From: an uncultured Prevotella sp.
GTDB taxonomy: Bacteria > Bacteroidota > Bacteroidia > Bacteroidales > Bacteroidaceae
DNA length: 10,351 nucleotides
Reading direction: 5' to 3'
Assembly: GCA_947304695.1 (NCBI GenBank)
Contig: CAMZBS010000069.1
Coordinates: 1 to 10,351 of the forward strand
Each line of letters starts with the position of its first letter. The first letter of the stretch is position 1. Below the pieces are notes generated by a model. That model was not told where the DNA came from, searched no databases, and saw only the letters and a program-made list of their open reading frames with translations. The position numbers were made by a program, and so were the translations under genes. This document shows, in pieces, positions 6,120-10,351 of this stretch.

Positions 6120-7562
6120 ATGAAGAACTTACAGATGTTCATCAATGGCCAGTTCTGCGAAAGCTCGAACGGCAAGTGGATTGACGTGTTGAACCCCTCA
6201 ACTGAGGAAGTAATCTCCCGCCAGCCGGAAGGCACCATCGAGGATGTGAACCGCGCACTGGATGCAGCCCGTGCTGCCCAGAAAGCCTGGGCCAAGACGC
6301 CCGCCATCGAGCGTGCCCAGTATCTGCTGAAGTTTGCCGCAGGCATCAAGGCTCGCGAACAGGAGTTCACCGAGATTATTATGCGTGAGCAGGGTAAGAC
6401 CCGCACGTGGGCTTCCATCGAGGTGGGAGCCACCATCGCCTACTTCGAGTACATGGCCACCTTCGCCCGCCATATTGAAGGTGAAATCATTCCGAGTGAC
6501 CGTCCCAACGAGACCATCCTGCTCACGAAGAAACCCATCGGCGTAGTGGCTGGCATCCTGCCCTGGAACTTCCCCTTCTTCCTCATTGCCCGTAAGGCTG
6601 GTGCCGCTTTAATTGCTGGCTGTACCATCGTGATCAAGCCTTCACAGCTCACACCAGAGAACTGCACAGAGTTCGCCAAGGTGGTGGCTGAAAGCGGTCT
6701 GCCCGCAGGCGTCATCAATATCGTGACCGGTAAGGGAAGCGTCATTGGCAACGAGATGGCAGGAAGTCCTAAGATTGATATTGTCTCAGTTACAGGCTCT
6801 GTCGCTGCCGGTGAGAGCATCATGGCTGCTGCCTCTAAGAACATCACGAAAGTTTCGCTGGAACTTGGTGGAAAAGCTCCTGCCATCGTTATGAAGGATG
6901 CCGATCTGGAGCGTGCTGCACAGTGGATTGTGGACAGCCGAATTGGCAACAACGGTCAGATCTGTAATAACGCCGAACGCGTCTACGTACAGAAAGAGGT
7001 AAAGAAAGCATTTACCGACATTCTGGTGAAGAAGATGAGCGCCGTGAAGGTGGGCGATCCCTGCCAGGACGTGACCGTCGACATGGGTCCGCTGGTAGAA
7101 CAGCGTGCGCTGGAAAGTGTCACCGAGAAGGTGGAGCGTGCCATCAAGCAGGGGGCCAAGCTGCTCTGTGGTGGTCATCGCGTTGGCGAGAAGGGATACT
7201 TCTACGCTGCCACCGTGCTCGACGACTGCCGTCAGGACATGGACATCATCCATGAAGAGACCTTCGGCCCCGTAATTCCGCTGGTTGAGTTCGAGACACT
7301 CGACGAGGTTATCGGCTATGCCAATGATTGTGAATACGGTCTGGCCAGTAGCATCTTCACCAAGGATCTGAACGTAGCAGTGAAGGCATGCCGCGAACTG
7401 GAATTTGGCGAAACCTACATCAACCGTGAGCACTTCGAGGCCATACAGGGCTTCCATGCCGGTATGAAGAAGAGCGGTATCGGCGGTGCCGACGGCAAGC
7501 ATGGTGTAGACGAATATCTTGTCACCCATGTCACATATCTGGATACTTACGAAGATATGTAA
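6120..7562 (+). CDS. aldA: Lactaldehyde/glycolaldehyde dehydrogenase (AldA-type)
   Basis: NAD-dependent aldehyde dehydrogenase of 480 residues, close throughout to E. coli AldA (479 residues). Shared stretches include EGEIIPSDRP, GILPWNFPFFLIARK (Asn150 of the oxyanion hole), SLELGGKAPAIV (general base Glu248), NNGQICNNAERVYVQK (nucleophile Cys282), HEETFGPV and a C-terminal QGFHAGMKKSGIGGADGKHG. AldA oxidises L-lactaldehyde from fucose or rhamnose breakdown to L-lactate, and also glycolaldehyde to glycolate. The following lutABC genes, which oxidise L-lactate, strongly support the lactaldehyde role. Its own promoter lies just upstream, and only 3 nt separate its stop from lutA. Family-level alternatives such as succinate semialdehyde dehydrogenase are less likely given the AldA-specific C-terminal match. 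Confidence 0.93.
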   Translation: MKNLQMFINGQFCESSNGKWIDVLNPSTEEVISRQPEGTIEDVNRALDAARAAQKAWAKTPAIERAQYLLKFAAGIKAREQEFTEIIMREQGKTRTWASIEVGATIAYFEYMATFARHIEGEIIPSDRPNETILLTKKPIGVVAGILPWNFPFFLIARKAGAALIAGCTIVIKPSQLTPENCTEFAKVVAESGLPAGVINIVTGKGSVIGNEMAGSPKIDIVSVTGSVAAGESIMAAASKNITKVSLELGGKAPAIVMKDADLERAAQWIVDSRIGNNGQICNNAERVYVQKEVKKAFTDILVKKMSAVKVGDPCQDVTVDMGPLVEQRALESVTEKVERAIKQGAKLLCGGHRVGEKGYFYAATVLDDCRQDMDIIHEETFGPVIPLVEFETLDEVIGYANDCEYGLASSIFTKDLNVAVKACRELEFGETYINREHFEAIQGFHAGMKKSGIGGADGKHGVDEYLVTHVTYLDTYEDM

Positions 7563-7565
7563 AAT

Positions 7566-8303
7566 ATGAGAATAGGACTATTTGTTCCCTGCTATGTCGA
7601 TGCGCTCTACCCTGAGGTAGGCGTATCGACATTCAGGTTATTGAAGTCACTGGGACTTGACGTGGAATACCCTGAACGGCAGACCTGCTGTGGTCAGCCT
7701 ATGGGCAATGCTGGCTTCGAGCGCATGGCTGTGCCCCTGGCAAAGAAATACGACGAGCTGTTTGCGCCATACGACTATGTGGTTGCTCCCAGTGCCAGTT
7801 GTGCAGCTTATGTGCGCTGTTTTCACCCACATCTTATGAAGGAAGAGAAATGTGAAGCAGCATCAAAGACCACCGACTTGGTGGAGTTTCTTCACGACAT
7901 CGTCAAAGTGAAGAATCTTCCAGCAAAGTTTCCCCATAAGGTAAGCGTCCACAATTCCTGTCATGGTGTGCGCGAACTGGGTCTCTCTTCTCCCTCGGAG
8001 CGCAACATCCCCAAGTTCAATAAGATTATCAACTTACTGAAACTTGTCGACGGCATTGAGATTGTTGAGCCGGAACGTCCAGACGAGTGCTGTGGCTTTG
8101 GCGGAATGTTCTCCGTTGAGGAGCAGGCTGTTTCTGCCCGTATGGGTCTGGAGAAGATTCGTCGTCATAAGGCTACAGGTGCCGAATATATCACAGGCCC
8201 GGACTCATCCTGCCTCATGCACATGCAGGGCGTGGCCCTGAAACAAGGCATCAGCGACATCAAATTCATTCACGTAGCACAAATTCTCTCCGCAGGCCTA
8301 TGA
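7566..8303 (+). CDS. lutA: L-lactate oxidation complex subunit LutA (CCG-domain Fe-S protein)
   Basis: Subunit of the LutABC (LldEFG/YkgEFG) iron-sulfur complex that oxidises L-lactate to pyruvate. The 245-residue protein has the two cysteine-rich CCG domains expected of LutA. Domain 1 has Cys9, Cys41-Cys42-Gly43 and Cys79. Domain 2 has Cys132, Cys175-Cys176-Gly177 and Cys216. These resemble heterodisulfide reductase subunit B repeats, which bind a non-cubane iron-sulfur cluster. No signal peptide or membrane segment is present, so it is cytoplasmic. It starts 3 nt after aldA, and its stop overlaps the lutB start in ATGA (8300-8303), indicating coupled translation. A glycolate oxidase Fe-S subunit is a family-level alternative, but the A-B-C order with lutB and lutC settles the call. 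Confidence 0.93.
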   Translation: MRIGLFVPCYVDALYPEVGVSTFRLLKSLGLDVEYPERQTCCGQPMGNAGFERMAVPLAKKYDELFAPYDYVVAPSASCAAYVRCFHPHLMKEEKCEAASKTTDLVEFLHDIVKVKNLPAKFPHKVSVHNSCHGVRELGLSSPSERNIPKFNKIINLLKLVDGIEIVEPERPDECCGFGGMFSVEEQAVSARMGLEKIRRHKATGAEYITGPDSSCLMHMQGVALKQGISDIKFIHVAQILSAGL

Positions 8304-9712
8304 GTACAAAACATTCAAAAGCAGCCGAAGCCTATTTGCAGAACGACGAAGTGGTAACTCGCCATGACCAGACATTCTTTGGTGTTCGTCAGAAACGTGA
8401 CCGTATGGCGCAGGCACTGCCCGAATGGGAAGAACTGCGCGAAGCTGCCAATCAGATAAAAAAACACACGGCCACCCATCTGGCTGACTATTTAGAGCAG
8501 TTTGAGCAAAACGCTGTCAAAAACGGCGTACACGTGCATTGGGCACAGGATGCCAGCGAGTACAACCAGATTGTATTCGGCATTCTTTCTCAGCATGGAG
8601 TGAAGAAGGTGGTGAAGAGCAAGAGTATGCTCACCGAGGAATGCCACCTGAACGAGAATCTGGAGCGAAACGGTATTGAAGTCATTGAGACCGACCTCGG
8701 CGAGCGCATCCTACAAATGATGAAGCTGGCTCCCAGCCATATTGTGATGCCTGCCCTCCACGTGCATCGCGAAGAGATTGGCGACACATTCCGTCGCCTG
8801 ATTCCCGACTTTGACGAGATTGCTTCCACCTATTCCAGCTCGGTGGTCAGTGGAATTCCCACTGACAAGAACGACCCAACCTTCCTGACCTACGTGGCCC
8901 GCATGCATCTGCGCCAGCAATTTGCCGAGGCCGACGCAGGCATGACAGGAGCCAACTTCGGCATTGCCAAGACGGGCGACGTGGTGGTATGTACCAATGA
9001 GGGCAATGCCGACATGTCGACTTCCATCCCCAAGCTGCACATCGTATCAATGGGCATAGAGAAACTGATACCCGACTACAAGGCCATGGGCGTGTTCCAA
9101 CGCCTGCTGGCAAGGTGCGGAACCGGACAGGAAACCACCGTCTATACAAGTCATTTCCGTGGCCCACGTCCTGGAGGCGAGATGCACATTGTGCTGGTAG
9201 ACAACGGACGCAGCTCCATCATCGGCAACGAAGAACACTGGCAGACGCTGAAGTGCATGCGCTGTGGTGCCTGTATGAATACGTGTCCTGTCTACCGTCG
9301 TTCAGCAGGCTACAGCTACACCTACTTCATCCCAGGCCCCATTGGCGTGAACCTCGGCATGCTGCGCGACCCGCACAAGTACTACGACAACGTGTCGGCC
9401 TGCTCGCTGTGCTGTTCCTGCGACAATGTCTGCCCCGTCAAGGTCGACTTGTCTTCACAAATCTATCGCTGGCGCCAGCAGTTAGAGTCATTGGGACATG
9501 CCGACCCCATGAAGAAGATGATGTCGCAGGGCATGAGTTTCCTGTTCAATCATCCTGCCGTCTATACAGGGGCATTACGTCTTTCACCCATGGTCAACTG
9601 GATTCCTGCTCCGCTAATGAACCAGAAGCTGAATCCCTGGGCTTACGGTCATCAGATGATGCGGTTCCCCAAGAAGTCATTTCACCAGTTATGGAAGGAG
9701 GAAAAAGTATGA
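8300..9712 (+). CDS. lutB: L-lactate oxidation complex subunit LutB (LUD domain plus ferredoxin domain)
   Basis: Iron-sulfur subunit of LutABC, 470 residues, the usual length. The N-terminal two-thirds is a LUD domain, with KSKSMLTEECHLN (about 110-122) and TGANFGIAKTGDVV followed by CTNEGNADM (about 214-236). The C-terminal part carries two 4Fe-4S motifs: CMRCGACMNTCP (Cys319, 322, 325, 329) and CSLCCSCDNVCP (Cys368, 371, 374, 378), each ending in the typical Cys-Pro. The final stretch (about 395-470) matches the family tail without a transmembrane helix. The start overlaps lutA by 4 nt (ATGA) and the stop overlaps lutC by 4 nt (ATGA, 9709-9712), so the three subunits are probably made in balanced amounts. 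The electron acceptor is not known; menaquinone or a soluble carrier are both possible. Confidence 0.95.
   Translation: MSTKHSKAAEAYLQNDEVVTRHDQTFFGVRQKRDRMAQALPEWEELREAANQIKKHTATHLADYLEQFEQNAVKNGVHVHWAQDASEYNQIVFGILSQHGVKKVVKSKSMLTEECHLNENLERNGIEVIETDLGERILQMMKLAPSHIVMPALHVHREEIGDTFRRLIPDFDEIASTYSSSVVSGIPTDKNDPTFLTYVARMHLRQQFAEADAGMTGANFGIAKTGDVVVCTNEGNADMSTSIPKLHIVSMGIEKLIPDYKAMGVFQRLLARCGTGQETTVYTSHFRGPRPGGEMHIVLVDNGRSSIIGNEEHWQTLKCMRCGACMNTCPVYRRSAGYSYTYFIPGPIGVNLGMLRDPHKYYDNVSACSLCCSCDNVCPVKVDLSSQIYRWRQQLESLGHADPMKKMMSQGMSFLFNHPAVYTGALRLSPMVNWIPAPLMNQKLNPWAYGHQMMRFPKKSFHQLWKEEKV
9695..9701 (+). promoter_or_regulatory. Shine-Dalgarno-like AAGGAGG before lutC
   Basis: AAGGAGG lies 7 nt before the ATG at 9709, inside the end of lutB. 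It supports that ATG over the in-frame ATG at 9691. A strong match is unusual for Bacteroidota, which mostly start translation without one; here it may help re-initiation at the overlapping stop/start. Confidence 0.5.
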
Positions 9713-10302
9713 GTGCAAGAGAAGATATACTGAAAAGACTTCGCCAGAACACACGCGAAGCCTGCGACATGCCCAACCTGGACGGACTGAAGCCCATCAC
9801 CTTCGCCGACCCTGTGGTCGAGTTCATACAGAAGACCACGACCACGGCTGGTGCCCAGTTGATAGAACTGGCTGAAGGCGAAAGCCTGAACGAGGTGGTT
9901 CACCGAGCCTATCCCGACGCGAAGGTAATTGCCAGCAATCTTGAAGGAGTCGAGGCCCAGATGAATCCTGACGTGGCAGACGCCCAGCAACTGATGACAG
10001 TCGACGTTGGCGTCATTGAAGGAAAAATAGGCGTGGCAGAGAACGCCTGCATCTGGATTCCCCAACAACTGAAGGAGAAGGCTGTCTGCTTTGCCGCACA
10101 GCGTCTGGTCATTTTGCTCAGACGTAATGCCATTGTCAGCAACATGCATGAAGCGTACGACTGTATTAACGCTTCACAGGAGTATTTCCAGCAGTATAAG
10201 TTCGGCACCTTTATCAGCGGCCCAAGCAAGACCGCCGATATTGAGGGTGCATTGGTCTACGGAGCGCAGGCTGCCCGCGCTCTCACCGTTGTGTTGTACT
10301 AA
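9709..10302 (+). CDS. lutC: L-lactate oxidation complex subunit LutC (LUD domain)
   Basis: Third subunit of the LutABC complex, 197 residues, all LUD (DUF162) domain and without Fe-S cysteine motifs. Typical segments are VDVGVIEGKIGVAENACIW (about 98-116) and the C-terminal FISGPSKTADIEGALVYGAQ (168-187). It is shorter than B. subtilis LutC (about 240 residues), in keeping with the short forms common in Bacteroidota. The ATG at 9709 overlaps the lutB stop (ATGA) and has AAGGAGG upstream. The same frame stays open far upstream through lutB by chance, so longer starts should be disregarded; MEGGKS at 9691 is the only nearby alternative. It ends the aldA-lutABC block. I see no clear terminator in the 49 bases that follow. 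Confidence 0.92.
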   Translation: MSAREDILKRLRQNTREACDMPNLDGLKPITFADPVVEFIQKTTTTAGAQLIELAEGESLNEVVHRAYPDAKVIASNLEGVEAQMNPDVADAQQLMTVDVGVIEGKIGVAENACIWIPQQLKEKAVCFAAQRLVILLRRNAIVSNMHEAYDCINASQEYFQQYKFGTFISGPSKTADIEGALVYGAQAARALTVVLY

Positions 10303-10351
10303 TACTTAAAGCTACTGCCGCCTACGAACTCACGCATGATGCTCGTGGGCG
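10299..10351 (-). CDS. Possible 3' end of a convergent gene (partial)
   Basis: On the minus strand one frame is open from the window edge to a TAG at 10301-10299 and reads PTSIMREFVGGSSFKY before the stop. The other two frames close within this stretch. Codons (AGC, ATC, GAG, TTC, GGC, AAG) resemble those of the neighbouring genes. If real, its stop overlaps the lutC stop in a convergent arrangement, which would explain the lack of a terminator after lutC. Sixteen codons are too few to be sure, and I do not recognise the product. Confidence 0.3.
   Translation of the reverse strand, partial: PTSIMREFVGGSSFKY

Noticed and set aside
6786..7529. 247-codon minus-strand frame opposite aldA
   Set aside because: aldA is an end-to-end match to a known enzyme. 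The antisense product shows no recognisable motif and is a base-composition shadow.
9115..9708. Long upstream extension of the lutC frame through lutB
   Set aside because: It runs out of frame within the well-supported Fe-S part of lutB and has no LUD-like sequence. The lutC start at 9709 has an AAGGAGG and the usual ATGA overlap.
1..10351. CRISPR array, transposon, prophage, tRNA/rRNA or defence system
   Set aside because: No spaced direct repeats, terminal inverted repeats, transposase or phage-like proteins, or RNA-gene sequences were seen. All large open frames fit metabolic or housekeeping families.

Overview
The window looks like a chromosomal segment from a Bacteroidota gut or rumen bacterium, most likely a Prevotella-type organism. 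Three promoters match the Bacteroidota -33/-7 consensus (TTTG or TTG, 19-20 nt, TAnnTTTG). Most genes lack a Shine-Dalgarno sequence, coding DNA is moderately GC-rich with AT-rich gaps, and the ROK, men and lut proteins have a Bacteroidota flavour. The genus is an inference. No RNA genes, CRISPR arrays, insertion sequences or phage genes were seen.

Layout: (1) 62-676, minus strand: a small Ala/Glu/Lys-rich lipoprotein with a helical, apolipoprotein/LEA-like body and very strong codon bias. (2) 677-852: a divergent intergenic region with a promoter on each strand. (3) 853-6013, plus strand: five closely spaced genes, two tandem ROK-family (sugar kinase-like) paralogs followed by menI-like thioesterase, menF and menD. 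(4) 6014-6119: a gap carrying a third promoter. (5) 6120-10302, plus strand: aldA-lutA-lutB-lutC, nearly or actually overlapping. (6) The last 50 bases may hold the 3' end of a convergent gene.

The first plus-strand block combines early menaquinone steps (MenF: chorismate to isochorismate; MenD: to SEPHCHC) with a hotdog thioesterase that would act late (DHNA-CoA hydrolysis). menB, menC and menE are not here. The second block is a coherent catabolic route: AldA oxidises L-lactaldehyde, the product of fucose and rhamnose breakdown, to L-lactate, and LutABC oxidises L-lactate to pyruvate.

The most unusual feature is the ROK pair. The two proteins are about 60% identical by hand count and keep the sugar-binding ExGH and zinc CxCGxxGCxE motifs. 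Both have lost the DxGxT phosphate loop. The first has also replaced the catalytic Asp with Val, so it is probably a pseudokinase. They sit in an apparent operon with menaquinone genes, which suggests a sensing or scaffold role rather than ordinary sugar phosphorylation. That role is a hypothesis. A second oddity is Ser in place of the usual active-site His in the MenI-like thioesterase.
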